Program-made: the position numbers and the translations under genes
DNA from: Antedon mediterranea
Lineage: Eukaryota; Echinodermata; Crinoidea; Comatulida; Antedonidae
Direction of reading: 5' to 3'
NCBI RefSeq assembly: GCF_964355755.1
Contig: NC_092671.1
Span: 12,256,501-12,320,500 of the forward strand
Length of the DNA stretch: 64,000 nt
Part shown: piece after piece, positions 47,968 to 63,700 of the stretch
Layout: each line of letters opens with the position of its first letter
Position numbering within the stretch: the first letter of the stretch is position 1
The notes under the pieces: generated by a model
The model's database searches: none
What the model was told of the DNA's origin: nothing
The model's input: the letters and a program-made list of their open reading frames with translations, nothing else

Positions 47968-49318
47968 TTTGAAAAATAGCTTTAGAATTGTTCCAAGAAT
48001 GTTTCATCATTTTCAATAGTTATGTTAATCTATAAGTAGGCCTAATCCCATTAGAAATACCCAATTCAACTTCACTTATTTGTTTGGATATAAGCATAAT
48101 TGGTTTTCTATATTCAGTTTCATTATAAATATTACGTACATTGGTTGCCAGTGTAATTGACTATGTATGCACAAAGACTAGAAGCATTTATCTTACGGCG
48201 TATGCCATATTCATTTATTGAAAGAGGTACTGTACATGTTATTCTGAATTAATTATTGATTCGGAAGTTACACCTTTCTTCACTCATAATTTAGCGCTGT
48301 TATATATCTGTACAGGCCCATTCATTTTTATATCTTTAACAACAAGTTTTAACTTGTACAAAAAATCTTGTTTTTAAACATTTAAAAATTTTAATGCTAA
48401 GCATCTGAGACCTATACAGTATAATAATTTGGTCGTACCATGATGACATTTTCAGAAATTATCATCATCAACAATTTAACCCCCTTTTTAAAATTAAAGA
48501 AATTAGTCAGTCGAATTGACTCGCATAAAATGCATATTTAAGCTAGATACTGCGTGGGCTAAATCTATGTGTCACGAATGAAATCCAATTATTCAGGAAA
48601 ATGTTCATATAATAGATATATTAATACTCTTTAAATAGGCAACAGAGTAATACTTTTTATTTAGGTAATCGCACTAATACAGATATTCAATCATGGTTAA
48701 GTTCATTGTGACACTATAAAATGCGAGTAAAATATAAAGACTATCAATATCATCATTATTTAATAAAATTTAATGTTCTCCCTATTAAAAGGGGCTATTA
48801 TGTCATCTCTCTCTACTTCTTGCACATCATGTGCCATACTTTAATTCAGTTTTACTGTACTTTGTCATGTCATCGTGGAAGACCCTGTCCTACCCCTTTA
48901 AATTGGAAACTGTTTAGTGCTGACTGAGTTTTAACAATTGCAGTGATTTGTTTTTTAACATACATAGTATCATAAATCTCTCTAACATTTCTCTGTGACA
49001 GCCAACTAGTTTTGGTTATTTTTTTTTTTAAATGTAGTACGTTTTGTCAAAATGAGTAGGAGGAAGAATTTACTATCACAAATACCTGACTTAAAATATT
49101 CTCCTAAAATTGAACAGATTTCATCACATGCTATATAATATAATTAAGGCATTTTTTTTTTATTTTTCAAGAACATTAAAAACTTGCATATTCTTTACCC
49201 TTACAGCCAAAAGTGCAAGGCACAAATTACAAGTTGATGAAAAAATATACATTTAAAAATACAAAAATAAACTTTATATAATAATTAATAATGGTTGATT
49301 TGGTTTGGTTTTAATATT

Positions 49319-49440
49319 TGTCTACACTATAAAACAAAACAAAAAAGTGTGCCCAAATATGGCATGACATGACATCATGTCCATATAGGGCATATCACAT
49401 TTTTATGTCACATAAAGTTTGTGTCTGTAGACAGAGCCTT
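49319..49440. mobile_element. MITE, CTACACTATC family, copy 7
   Basis: Left GTCTACACTATAAAAC, right GTGTCTGTAGACAGAGCC; interior CATCATGTCCATATAGGGCA and TATGTCACATAAAGTTTG. Confidence 0.65.
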
Positions 49441-51755
49441 TGAACTCTTAATTTGTTTCTAGAGTCTGTGCATCATACAGTAGTTTAATAGTTTTCATTT
49501 TGAGACGGTACAAAAGAATGAGCGTTGAATCAAGCAAATACAGTCACAATAAGAAATGAAACAGAGTACAGTGGCAGATCCTGGGCCTAAAAATGAAATG
49601 AAGGGCTGAGCTTAATTTGATGTTCTACCTTTTGCATTACATTTAGTGATTTTGGATCCGCCCCAGGTGTATACTGGGTATGCAAATGTTAATAATCTTT
49701 TGTATAAAATTATCATTGGCTGTACCATCCTGAAACGAAAGCTTTCTACTCAGATTCATGAACCTAATAAGAACCTGTACAATTTCCACCAGCCTGAATG
49801 TACTTAAACAATGTACTTCTATAAACAGAAGTATGTTACTGAGAAACTATGACGATTCATGTTAGGACAAATGGATCAAATTGCTGAAAGTCTAGACTCA
49901 ATTATCATATTTTTCTGTTCTTTATTGAAATTCATTGATTTGTTTCAATCAAATGTGGGTATGTTGTTTCATTATTGGGATATGAGCATCTCTGCATTGA
50001 ACACTTTTAACCAATTATTCATTGCGTCACACTCTCACGATAAAATTGTTGTTGTGTAATATTTCCTTCTTACAAATTAAAACAATGGTAAGTATTGTTT
50101 TATAACTACTTTAAGTCTGTTTTGTTAATCTTTTTTTAATATATTTTTTTGTACAGCAATCTTTTTTTGTGACTTATTTGAGAATCCATAATGCTATGTT
50201 AAAGTCTTTAATTATTGTGGTATGAAACTTCTGTAGAAATGATTGTTTCTTCTGATAAATATTCTATGTATCTTCAAATGTGTTTTGACTGCACTGTAAC
50301 CAACAGTAGAGTTGTAGCTTGATAGTTTTGATACTCAGCTACCAGTCCTGGATCCAAATCCTTCCAGATGTGATGAATTTTTTACACACCAAGTTCAACA
50401 CCACTCCTAAACAGATGAATTTCTACTTCCCACCTTTCACTCTTGGCGATCCTTGGCTGTGTGCCTACAGAATTTGTTTTTAAATTTTAAAACAGTATAA
50501 TTTTGTTCTTTATGCCTACTAAAATCTTACCTTAAATAATCTTTTAGACAGCAAACTAACTTGGTGCTTTCAGTGGGGAAAACACAATTATTGGAACAGC
50601 ATTTTCTTACGTTGAGTAGGATGCGTAGTGTTGCTAGTGTGAACCATGATTTAGTGGCTTTATAACTTCTATCAGTATCTCCTCTGTGGTAAATTCTATT
50701 TTTAAATTACCGAACATTATGGTTTTTTTTCATGAGTCTTATCTGAGAGGAATGTCTAATAGAAACTTGTAAAAGGAAATTGTTCATCATTATGGTGCAT
50801 ATTTAATTTATTAGTTTGCCTAAATGTCTTTAGGCTAGAAACTTCCATTAGCAATAGTCACTGATTCTGACCAGATTCACAAGCAATCATTTCAAAAAAT
50901 GCTCCCAGCTTTTATAGTTACTTTGGTTACAGCATGTCTGAAAAATTACAAAAAAAATGCTACTTTTAAAATTCTATTTTATGAGTTAACCACCTAATGT
51001 TGAAATGTAATAAATCCTGTCTTGATTTGACATTCAATTAATATTTTTAAATAATATTAAAGAATAACCTAATTTAATACTCTATAACATTTAATATTTA
51101 AATTTTTTTTTAATGTTTATGGTCATGGTTGTCAATATTCTTACAAATTATTAGGCTAATATGTGTGACTGATTATGCTAATTAAGTAGTATTATGTTAA
51201 TTGGATTATTATGTAAATTACAGCCTTCTCATAAAAGAACTGAAATATTACTCTAGTCTGAAATATTATTTATGATTGGTTGTGTTTTCTATATCAAACA
51301 ATTCTATAAAAGAACTATTTTAAAAATAAAACTATTTCATAATTATGTTAATTGCTGCATTATTCTAATTACCAGGTTGTTATGCTAATTACATGATTAT
51401 TATATGCAATTGAAATACACAGTCACGATTAAAGTCTGACACTTTATATCTATGGTAATGATTTAGTTGAAGGAAGCAATCTATGTATACATTTGTAAAA
51501 CCTGTTTCACGAAAGAATATAATTACTTTCAAGGCAGTGCCGTAATACTGTATTCGTTCATAGGGTTATTATTATTACTACAGTGTAGCTGAACGCACTG
51601 CATGTACGAAAAGGTACTGTAGCGCTATATGAATATAAAGCTGTTCAATTTTAAAATACTTTTTCACCTCTAGGCCACAAAATAAAATATTTCTGTTGTT
51701 GATTAATGGCAACAATATAAAACTGTTTTGTACATTTTATTTTTAATAGGACATC

Positions 51756-54700
51756 ATGGGGAGAAAGTTAAATTTGTCACACCTATCCGATGGAGAATGC
51801 CGTCAAATCTTAGATGTTATTCAACGAGACTTCAGGTTACGGCAGAAGGAGAAAGACAGGATTGGGTAAGAGTTTTTGTTTTTGTTTATTAGCTTGTTTT
51901 TGGTTGAATCCTTTTTGGTTTTTTTTTTTTGTAATTAAACTTTTAAAAAGGTAAAAGATCGTTAAGTAGTAACTTTGTGATCAGCGAATAAACATTTCTT
52001 GATATCGTACCTAAGGCCTGCATTCAAAGAAAGAAAGATGGAACAATATACAGTGATAACATACTTGATCTATACATTTATTCACAAAACCACCTTATGA
52101 AAAATGAAGATTTATTGATGCTGTACATACATCGTCTGAAAGGTTTTACAGACAATGCAAACATTAGTTAGTAGTTTAAATTTTATTGTTTTGGTGCAAC
52201 AAAAAAGTTAAAAATTAAAGACTTTACTATAAATATGTTACCTCAATAGTATATTGAAGAAGAAAGTAGAGGAAGAAGAGGAGAAACGTTCAGTACTGTC
52301 ACGACAACAGGCGTTCAATCAGAAACATTGTATGCGCTGTTTTTCGGCATTTGGGATGTTATTCAACAAACGAGGTCAATGTGTTGTTTGTCATTACTTC
52401 TTCTGTAAAGAATGTCGGATATGTGTTCATAGTATTTTGTGGATTTGTAAGGGATGCATCACAGAAAGGTAACAATTATTTTTTTTTTTAAGTTAATGTT
52501 ATTCTTACTCATTAAATAGAGACTTTACAAAACACGATGGTTACGAGAGGACGATGAATATTCTGTGTTCGCTAGAGCGTAAAATCATATACAGTTGACA
52601 TGCCGTTTTATTAGTTACGTACCCTTGCGCGAAGAGGACGACCGGCAGTATCTCCCTCCCCTGTCTCGTGGCGCAGGGCTTTTCTGAATCGCTTGGCTCT
52701 GGTGATACAGCATAGGCCTAGCCTTCCGAGCTAGGGGCCTTGCATTCAAATGCCGCTTTTAACACAGCCATTTTAACCCAATAAAAGTGTTATTTCATTA
52801 AACAATTAAATCAGAAGTTCAAATATTATTTAGAGTTTGAAAATTCCATGTTTAAGTGTTATTGAACAGTATATATTGTTTCTAGTCAACGGGAAAATGG
52901 CAACTTTATCATCCTCAAAAGACAACGGAATTTCATGCTAATTACGCTTCACCCCTACATACATTATTCATGAGCACCATCCTCCTGTGGCTTCCCGTTG
53001 TGTTTTGTAAAGTCCCTAATATTCACAGTACTATATTATAGTCAAACAAAATACTATTTCTTTTCTTTTTTAAAGTTCTGTTTAAAGTAATTTTGGGCAA
53101 TATTAATAGATTTAAAATTCTTTCAATACCCATGACTGTCTGCTAACGGCTTTAAACTGAATACCTGACTTTCAACTATCGATGTGCAAGATCAGGCATG
53201 ACCAATACGATTGGACAAGACAGATTTTTCTGCAGCAGAATTTATTCATCGGATTATCGGTTTAATCAAAATTTATCATGAATTTTATAAAATTTGACAA
53301 GATTATATATAACCTGTCTTGTGATTGGCCAGTTCACATTTCGGTTACCTAATAGACTAAAATACGGTATTTAACATGGTCAGAAATAAATATTTATTCC
53401 AAATGAGAGAGCTATTCTGGTGAAATATAAATACCATGAAAACAGTAAGAATACAGCTATTATTTTGTTAATAGTTTATTTATATATAAAATTTGTGAAG
53501 GGATGGTATTTGGTAAGAGGGGTGAATTCTTGAGTACTGTAAATTCTCTTCTAGATTCACATATGAATTGAAATATACCATGTATTACCTGTGTGTCAGT
53601 GCGTTAAGATCAATCATTTCAGATTCTCTTTAGGGAGTAATTTCAGTTGATAATGGTTTATGCAACTGAAAATTCTAATGAGAAAGATGACTAAATTTGT
53701 TGGCCTCTTTAAGACCAAGACCCTAGGCTCTTAACCTTTTAAACAAAACCTATGTACAGCATCAAACACAATCTTCTGTAAATATGGTATAAAATGTTTC
53801 AGTCTTTCAACTGATATCTGCCAAGAAAAAAGAATTCTATAAATATTGATTGTACTGTACAACAACAAAAACTTGTATTTGACAGACTAAGCTATATATT
53901 GTGTTTGATAATTTAGCACGATGAAGCTTAACAGTCATTCTCATGTTAATTCATTAGTCCAATCGCATTTATCATAGAAATGTTAAAAATTGTCACGTAT
54001 TTCCTTGCCAAAGCATATGTGTAGTAACTTTGCTCAATTTGATTCTAGCATTCAACATTTTTATTGTTTTATGAGAGAATGTGTGTTTTTTTTTATATTA
54101 TTTTTGTTATGAATGTTAACTAATGACAACAATTTCAACATATGCATTATGTGTTGGGCACTATAAAATAAATATTATTTAAGTAAAATCTTAAAGCATG
54201 CAAACTTCAAGCTTTTCTAGCATAAATGTACATACTTGTCATTGTATGTCACATTCATTAATGTCCCATGTTCTTTTCCATGAATGCATGAATTTATGAA
54301 CTTTACTCAAACATATTTTTACATTTACAAGTGTATCATCATTAAATAGACCAATCTTTTACTCATGATAATTAATTCTTTCACATTCATTTGTATATTA
54401 ACTAATACACTCCAGCTGGTTTTGATTTCTGAAGTCTTGCTCACTAACATTACAATATTTCAGGACCAATTTCATGATTGTGATAATCAATTTTAAATTA
54501 TTAAATTGTATTAAATCACAACAGAGTACGTTGACATATAATATAAGTATTTGTGCAATCATCCCGCAATTAGCTTATTTGTTTTCACAATTGAAATTGC
54601 GTGACGCAAGTGGATTAATGATCGCATAATAGGTGAATTTTCTTTTTACCTGTCAATAGAATGCACATTCTAATAGGATATTCTTGTTGTTGAGTTTAAT

Positions 54701-57700
54701 GTACCCAACAAATCCTATGTTAACGTTGTAAATCTATACAGAAATGAAATATAAATTGAATATTAGAAAAATAAATTCATAAACATTTTAAAACAATTTA
54801 TCTCGGATACAAATTTTTTTTTATTTGAAAAAGGTAATATCAACTTTATAAATATTGTAAACATTTTTGAATGAATTTTTCTTATGCACAAACAGGCCAA
54901 GCTGAAAAATAAAATAAGAGAAACCATATTGTGAGGCTACAATAATAAATACAGATTTATCTCAGCTTTTCCTACAAAAAGACTATGAATAGGAATTAAA
55001 TATAATGTTAATTAAAAAAATTAAAATATACAAAAAGGACACAATCAAACACTCTTGAACCAAATTTGAAATAATTATGAACTATTGTTGTAAAACTTTT
55101 CACACACATCAATGCATACTATTACTGTCAACAAATTTAGCTTCAATTATTTATTAAATCAATATGTGCCTATTATTGTTTTCGCTATCACAAAATCACA
55201 ATTACCACGTCAAGCACAATCAGCGATTAAGTTTTTCCAAAAATAGTAAGTCATTAATAGGAACCATCCAACGTCATTAACACATATAACCTATGCATTA
55301 TGTGCCTAACAAAATTGGATTGAATTTTATGTTACTGAAAAGTTAATTAAAGGTAGGTTCTATCTAGAAGTTAAAAAGGCTTTTCATTATAAAAAGAATC
55401 TTTAGAGGATTTAACGATACAAATTTTGTAGTGCTAAGGTGGATGTAATGTTTGTTATAGGTTTCTTTCATATTTAATACACCATATCAAGATATACTGT
55501 ACAAATCACCTGCGTGATTAATCACAGTTATTATTTTAAAAATCTGATTACCGGTATGTTAATGTAATGTATAATGTGATTTTGTGAGACCTAAAAAAGT
55601 AATTGATTTGATCTACAAGTATATGCTAATAGATTCAAACTGTATTGTCAGTCAACCATATTAATTCTTACTTTCTATGTTGGATCACATTAATCTTTTA
55701 ATGGAGAAACTACAAGATACTAACCCCTTGATTGGGACATCTCTATTAAGAAAGAAATCAGGGGCAACATATCTTACAACTGCTGTAACAGCCAATCCCT
55801 ACTGCTGGTGCCCGGAGGTGTTGTCTTTATTAAGTCCGAATTTATAGTACAATAGAATCTCTCCTTTTCTTATGAAGAAACTTTCTAGAAAAATGAACAA
55901 TGAAGCAATATATCTTTTAACACTACAGTCAACCTTTGTTTAGGGAATACCCCTATGAAGGGAACACTTTGTTGAGTTGAAAAAGTGTTAATTACCCTTA
56001 ATTAAGGGTCTACTTTATTCAATAATTTTTACTTTTATGATTCTTAAATGGGCTGCCTCTTACATGTTTTTTTGTATTTTGCCTAGGCTCTCAGTTACCC
56101 AAATTATGTTACTTTATTATCAATTTACAAGAGAAATAAATGTTACTTTTGACTTTACTTGAAAGCAAATAAATGCGTAATATCAAATAACGACAGTTAG
56201 TTTTATCTATTCTATAGACAACTTCAGTCTCAAGCATTCGAGTGGTACTACGATAAGATAAAGGACCGTTTCCGTCGGTATGGCAGTGCGAAAGTCGTCC
56301 GTTCATTATACAAACGCAAAAGTAACGAGTACTGTGAGTATATTCCGTTATTCGTCTCCTTTGATTTACGATAAGCTTTTCATGTCATGAACTTATCGTT
56401 ATTCTAGGCCATATTCACCTGAATCACAAAGGCAATGTCATAAAATATTATACATATTCATAAATTTTGTTTTGCATATTTTAAATACTGCAATGAAAAA
56501 AAGCACTTTGATTGTCCGTTGACATATAACATTTTCTTATGCTTAGTAATTTTTAGTTATATGAATACGCATAAAAATAAAGATGTGTTTTTTTTAACCT
56601 AACATTTTAACTGTGACATTTGCATTTCATAATTTTAAATGGTAGTGATGTTAATAAGTATAAAATGCACAGATGAATTTTTATACATGAAATGTTATTT
56701 ATTCAGATAGCACAGATTGTAATATTTCATAAAAAACATACTTAACATTACATAATTGAATGCTATTAATTTGACATGAATATATTTGTATAGCCGAAAG
56801 CCCAAGTGATCAAAGCAACACAGATTCCGGGTTCGAGCATCAGCTTAGTCCTCATCGCCGCAACAATAGCATCCCCTTAGAAGATAAATCTACAAATACA
56901 GGTATAAACTTGTTACATTATGTACGGTGCATGTCAGTGACGTTTTTTAAACGGTACTCGGTATAATTTAAGGCTACTACTACTTTTTATAACACAGATG
57001 TGATGTGTAATTGTTACACATAATTGATCTGGGTTTTGCCTTTGCTGTTTGTTTTAAGAATGTTAATTATTAAAAGCAATTAATATTCAAGAAAAATCTT
57101 ATACTGTATATAGTGCATTGTTAGTAATATCATATATAATTGTTTATTAGCTTGTAAACCATTATAGCCAATCTTATTTTTGTGCATATTCTAGCTACTT
57201 TAGTAGTAAATTAGAAAAGCCAGGTGAGAGTTGAAAATAATCTAATTAACAACTGTGTATGTTATAAATGACAATAAGTAAAAATAGAGAAACCATAGCT
57301 CTGTGGAATTAGGTTGGATGATATCTATCACGATGGAACTATTAACTGTGTTTGCATTTTGGTGTTGTGGTTTTTTTTTGTCATATCCATTTAGTACTAA
57401 ACTGAATAACTTAAACTTAACTTTAAATCTGAGAAACCAATTTTCTCGTAATTCTCAAATAACTGATTAATGTTTAACTAAATAATTTAAGTAAATAATT
57501 GATGGTAAGTATTTATATCAGTATATAGATCCAGTCTTTTTAAACCATTATCAATATGATTTTACCTTATCATATTTGTAGCAATAAATTGTAATTACTA
57601 ATAATTTATCCGCTCTATTGCACTCAGTTGATTTTTAATATGCTTTTTTTGTCTGATCTGACAACAAGTGTGCTATAAAATTAAAAAGAACATTTAACGT

Positions 57701-60700
57701 GACAGCTTTTATAGTATGTGAGATGTAAAAAAGAATGCTATTGTTTTCATTAGTAAACAAAATATTTTTTTATATGTGTATTGACAAGTAATTAACAGAA
57801 CTTTTGATTAATTAAATTTCCTTGATTGAATGTTGCTTGTTTTCATGCATGTTGTATATTTTGCTATCAATGTACAGGCCTGAAAGCATCTGTTAAAATA
57901 CCAGTTTGTGCGGCTAGTGTTCCTGTAGAAAGTGAGTCTTTGTGTTATTTTCTTTAAATTGGTGGTTTATTCTTCTTCTTCTTTAATCTTGAAACAAAAA
58001 GCTTCATCAACACCCTTTCTATTGCTTTTTTCTATATCATACATACATGCATTTATTTTTTTAAATCAGGGTAACACTTAACTGTCAATGTAAGTGGGGG
58101 ATCTTTAAACTGATGGGCTTGAAAAAGGAAGCTTTACATAGTGGGTTACTGAGTTGCAGTAGCTGGTTAGTACACTAGGCTATTATACAGAAAGACGTGG
58201 GTGACTGTAAATAATTACCTATTTCAAAAATACTAGGTAAGGTGGCGAAGAGAGGAACTGGCCACCCTACCACATTATGGTAAGGCATAAAGTACAATGA
58301 GTTCCTAACATCTCTTTTCCCAATGTTCAAAATGAATCTTGGTCCCGCCCATTTCTAGAGATAATCAAAATGATTCGAAACACCTTTAATTAACCTCTTG
58401 CTGTCATTTTGACAGTCCTCTTCAGCTCAGTACATGGCAGTAATACTGGGTTTCTATCTGTACCACATTGCCAATGCCTTCAAAAATAATGTTTTTAATT
58501 GCTTACTTTTTTATATATTAAATGCAACAATGCATTAAACACTGTTTATGAATTAAAATGTTTTTATGCATCATGTGGTAGCATAAAATGTGATTTTTAT
58601 TAATATCCTTTGATTTCATTCCAATAAATATTTTTTGCATGTAATCATAGAGATCTCTATGATGTAATGCATTATCCAATGTGTGTATGTAGCGTAAATG
58701 AATATGTTATCTTCAAGAAAAATAAATTCTACATCTCTAAATCAAACTAATGCACAGATATTTTAAACAAAATGTGATATTATTTAGTCAATACATGATT
58801 GGCTGAGAACATTTAATCATGAAAAATAAGAGGATTTATTTTAAGAGGGTATTTAGCGGGTGGTATTGATGTTCGTGCAATGTACTCTGAAAAATTGCTT
58901 TTGATGTAAAATATATTAGAATTAAAGTGTATAAAGCTTTATTGAAGATCCTTTATATAAATTAATGTATTTTTTTGTTTGTATTATTAATACATTCAAA
59001 TATTTTAATTACTATAGTATATAACACAGCATTGTGACTAGCTTAAATTTGCATATATTACAATACATTCTATGAGCGTTCACTGGCTAAATCCAGGGGC
59101 TCCAGATATTAGAGCAGACCAATGCAACTACCAAGCATTGGAGACCCCTTTGATGTGTGAAAAGAGTGCACAATAAAATAAAAATAAGGCTAAAATCGAG
59201 CGAGAAAATAGTTGATCAGTATAGTGGGAAAACATTGTACCTTTAATTCTAGATTTCTAATAATTACCATCTACATTCTACTAGCATGCCAACTTTTGAG
59301 GGCAATAATGTTAAAGACGACCTTTAAACTATTTTATTGTCTTTACCTTGCGTTTAATTAATCATAAAATTTGCTTAGCATTGATGAATACATCTGGAAT
59401 GATCAGAAGCACTCAGAAGACAGTGTTTAATTTCCTTTCGTAAATGTCATCTCTCTAAAGCTATGCGATAGAAAGATGTTCCTCTTGGGTAATCTTCCTC
59501 TTTCCTGATTATGTACAAACAGTAATTTCAATGAGCATATAGTACACAACAGAGGGAATCTATTTCATTTAGTCAATTGTGGGTTCTGTTGATATTTCTT
59601 TTGTGATATTAAAAGTGTGTTTAAATATTGAAGGACATTCTTGTAATTAATACATGCAGGTAGGATTAGCTATCAGCTTGGAAATCAGAGTTTATGTTTA
59701 TTCTAATTCTTCTTTTTTCTTGGACGTCTTGTCTTCTTGTCTTCTTCCGCCAGGAGACTTTGTTAATTTAAGGCAGATTTAACAAGAAATATTTCTTACA
59801 AAAAACGCCGCTCGCTTGTTGACGTAACAGTTTTAAAGACATATTGTCCCCCTGAAAAATATTTTTTATTTGAAATTGGTTTTTGAATGTGTCAGTTTAT
59901 TGTCACATAATAGTTATTCATGTTAACCAAACAATTATTTAACTGAAAAAAATGTAACTTAAAGCAAAAAGTACTTTAATTGTCTTTCCAGACAATGGTT
60001 TTTGGGTTATAATAAACGTTTCTCTTCTCTTTTTATATTTGAATGAAAACACACATTTTTGTTTTTATATGCGCAGGATTTAGCATAATGCACTATATAA
60101 GCTAAATTATTATTATATAAACTCATTTGTTTGCATGTGTAGTACATTTTTATATAAGTTTTAAATATAAAAATTCTCAGAGATAGTAGTGAAAAATAGT
60201 ATTGATTAATATTATGAAATATGAATATTTATAATTATAATCCCTTTTATAAGAAATTGTAATTTGAATATTGTGTTAATGCTAATTAGGTTAAAAAGAT
60301 TTTAAGATGTGTATTTTGTATTCCTTTTCCCAAATGAATATAATTCCAGGCTACAACTATAATTACTATTAGCATTATATATTATATTTTAAAACTTTTT
60401 ATATTTGATTTGAATTTTGTTAATTTATAAATTTGAGATCTGAATTTTTTCATTTTATTGAACAAAACATTTTTTTTCTATAAGATAAAGAATTACTTGA
60501 AAGTATGCGTCCAGATATGGAGACAGTCTCAACACAGTGGCCTCCTGCAAATCGTAGAAACTCATATACAAGATCAGAAAGTTTATCACCAGACACAGAA
60601 AGTTGGCAGGTAGGTCTAATTTTTAACAAAATACTGTACTTAATTTTATTAACTACAAATTCTTGTCTTTAAACATTTCTGAAAGATGAAATACTTAATG

Positions 60701-63700
60701 TCAAGGTTGAATTAACTATTACAATATTAAATTTTGAGGTTTTAAGTAGTTTTTTATTTATATTTTTCATTTAATTTTGAATAATAGTGTTTCAAATATT
60801 TTTGTGTGTTCAAGCATAATGATAATAATAGGTACATATATACATTAATATGTGAATGCTAAATTGATTGAAATGGTAATACAAGTTTCTTTTATCATTA
60901 TTAAGCATGTGAGGTCTTATGTAAGATTATAATAAATTGTTTATAATACGTCTAAGATCTTTCAATAATTGTATGCCATGTTGAACTATACTTTTGTAAT
61001 ATTTATTATGTGAAATTACAGTACTTATTGAAATAAATGTCATATTAAAACAATATTTTATTAGTAAGAATCGATTGATATTTTCTCTTATTTATATAAT
61101 ATTTTTTTTAATTTAAATAACAAGATCTTGAAATTAGTATTAGTACTATAGTATCGCAATTCATCATTATGTGTAGTTTTTAAGTATAAATTATTCATTG
61201 ATTGGGAGACCTCTATTTAGTGACACTGTCCTGCAAAATGAATAAGAGGAAATATTATATTTTAACACTATGGTCAAGCCGTAGGACACCCTATTTAGAG
61301 ACACTCTATTTAGAGACACTTTTCTAGGTCCCTTGAAAGGGATGCAACTGAGTACTTCATGTTTAAACTACACATTTTTATTTTATATATAATTTAATTT
61401 CATCATTTATACATCCATGCATCTGTTGTGTTTGAAAATGCAGATGTTAAATAGTATTACAGTATAACCCCAACATACAGTAGTATGTCTCCTGAATAGG
61501 GGTTGGATATAGTGTTAGTATCATGTTGATAATGATATGTACTATATTGTTTATAATAAACTTTTACTGGCAAATTTGGCGAATTATTACATTTTTTTTC
61601 CAACTGAAATAGTAAATATTAGTCTGTTTACATGATTTATTTGCACATGTTGCCTTGACAGATTTCAGTATGTATTGGATTTTTTTATACGATATAACCT
61701 GAGGCACATATTGATCAATATTTGTACTGCGTATTCAACATGAGCATTACATATTACAATCATATGCTTTAGATTGAAACCTACTAATTATTGTTATTTT
61801 TATGATGAAATAAGAGTTGGAGATTTGTTTTATTGCTTTATAACTAATATACCATCATCAAACATTATAAGAAATACAGTATTAATCTTTGATATTTGAT
61901 ACGGTTACTTCATAGTTAATATTGGATATTTGGTATTTGATATAGTACTGTTTTTATTGTGTAATGTATATATACCATCCAAGGGATTTCGTAGAAAATG
62001 TTGAAAATTTGAATTTATTCATACATTCCATTTATTCTTCAGTAGGTCTAATCTTTATAGCACACCTGCGTGTATTCTTGTAATCTGATGCATATGCATT
62101 ACTAATACCACCCGTTCTTTGTCATATTAATGCAGTTTCCAGTTATTTTTTAAAATTAGCATTTCAAAGATACTATAGTTTTTGTTATTGTTTTGAAAAG
62201 GGTATGATTATTTACTTTGTAAAGTTTTTTTTAACCATACTTATAAACTTTAGATATTAAAGATAAAATAAGCATCTGTCCACTATAATGGCGGTGTTTG
62301 CAAAGCTTTATTCCACAGTGTATACAGTTAATCAGATTGCTGACAACGTCAAATGTCCCAAAGGTAATTATGTTGACGAAGAAATATAATGAGAATAAAT
62401 GGGACATATGCATGTATTAAGGTTTTAGATCAGGGTATACTCAGCAGGTTTTCTTTTCACGTAACCGTAAAAGGTTACGCAATGTTCGGGTAATTATGCA
62501 TGAATTTGGAATTCTACTTTGTCTTATTTTATGATTCGTTTCGGTAGTATGCATGACAAACTATTTCAATCACGTTATTCCGTTCCTAAAGCTATATTTT
62601 TTAATAGACGTTATTAACTTTATGTAGAATATATCTGGTTATCTGATTAGAAATGTGATTTTTTCCCCTTTGAGCAAAAGGGTTCTTACTGCAGTGCTTT
62701 ATACCAAGTCACCCATTATTATCTCAAAAAACATCACATTACTAATACATTTTTTATGGTTTTTTATTCATTACTCTATAATCCCAGCGATATATTCTTT
62801 CTCATGGGTGATGTGCAATCAAATAAGTGGGTGTATTTTATGAGGTTATAAAAAAATAATCAAGGTGATTGACAGCAACACAATAGATGTCCTTCAAGAC
62901 ATAATAATCATCATACCTAAAATTAAATATCAAATTTCTGTTATTGTCGATAAAATTTTCGTTCTCTCTGGATACTCTTATACATAAAGGTCTTTCACAT
63001 AATCGTCACCTTTTATGCAGTTAAAAGGCATGCATTGTCATTCAATTGTTTATATTAATCAAGGCACCCACCACCCCAGTTATTATTATATTTAAACACA
63101 TCACATCACTAATTCGTACATTTTCATGGGGTTTTTTGGGGGTTGCAGTTTCATAAATTATCTATAATAACAGCAATATTTAGTTTTGGTAGTGTATGTC
63201 ATAATAGATTTTTTGAATTTTGAAATATGTCTTTTATATTTATTCACAATAAAGTCAACTAATATTATTCTTACCATTATTACCAGTTCATATTGCTAGT
63301 GTCAATATTATACATTCTGTATTATATTCTTCTCCACAGAATATACGACTTGATCCAAATATTTACAAGAACAACACAAGTGAAATATCTGTAGAGGTGT
63401 TTTGTGAGAAAATGCCAACATCCCCAATATCGAAAGGTATCACGCAGCATGAACGCTTCTCTGCAGGTATTCAACCAGCAGTTGATCCAGCTGTAACACA
63501 CCTTAAATCTCTGTCACCAATTCCTGAGATGTCTTCACCCGAATGCACAGAGGATTCCTGTCCAAGTATGATTGGAGAAAATGAAGCAGAAGAGAAGGGC
63601 ATTAGAAGGAAAAAGAGCTCCTCAAGAAGTCGTGGAATATTTGGGAAAATAAATGGTTCTCCTTTAAGACTTATAAAACGAGGTTATCCAAAATCTGTTA

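Larger units (their letters stand above)
42308..51749. other. Long gene-poor region upstream of the Slac2-type gene
   Basis: About 9.4 kb without a recognisable coding exon. It may contain noncoding first exons and the promoter of the downstream gene, since that gene's ATG exon starts with a splice acceptor. Repeats inside are listed separately; otherwise AT-rich and featureless to my reading. Confidence 0.5.

Noticed and set aside
51756-56333. Assignment to synaptotagmin-like protein (Slp) or rabphilin
   Set aside because: The SHD2 ending GSAKVVRSLYKRK and the N-terminus MGRKLNLS fit melanophilin/MYRIP better; C2 domains that would decide for Slp are not in the window, so this remains open to revision.
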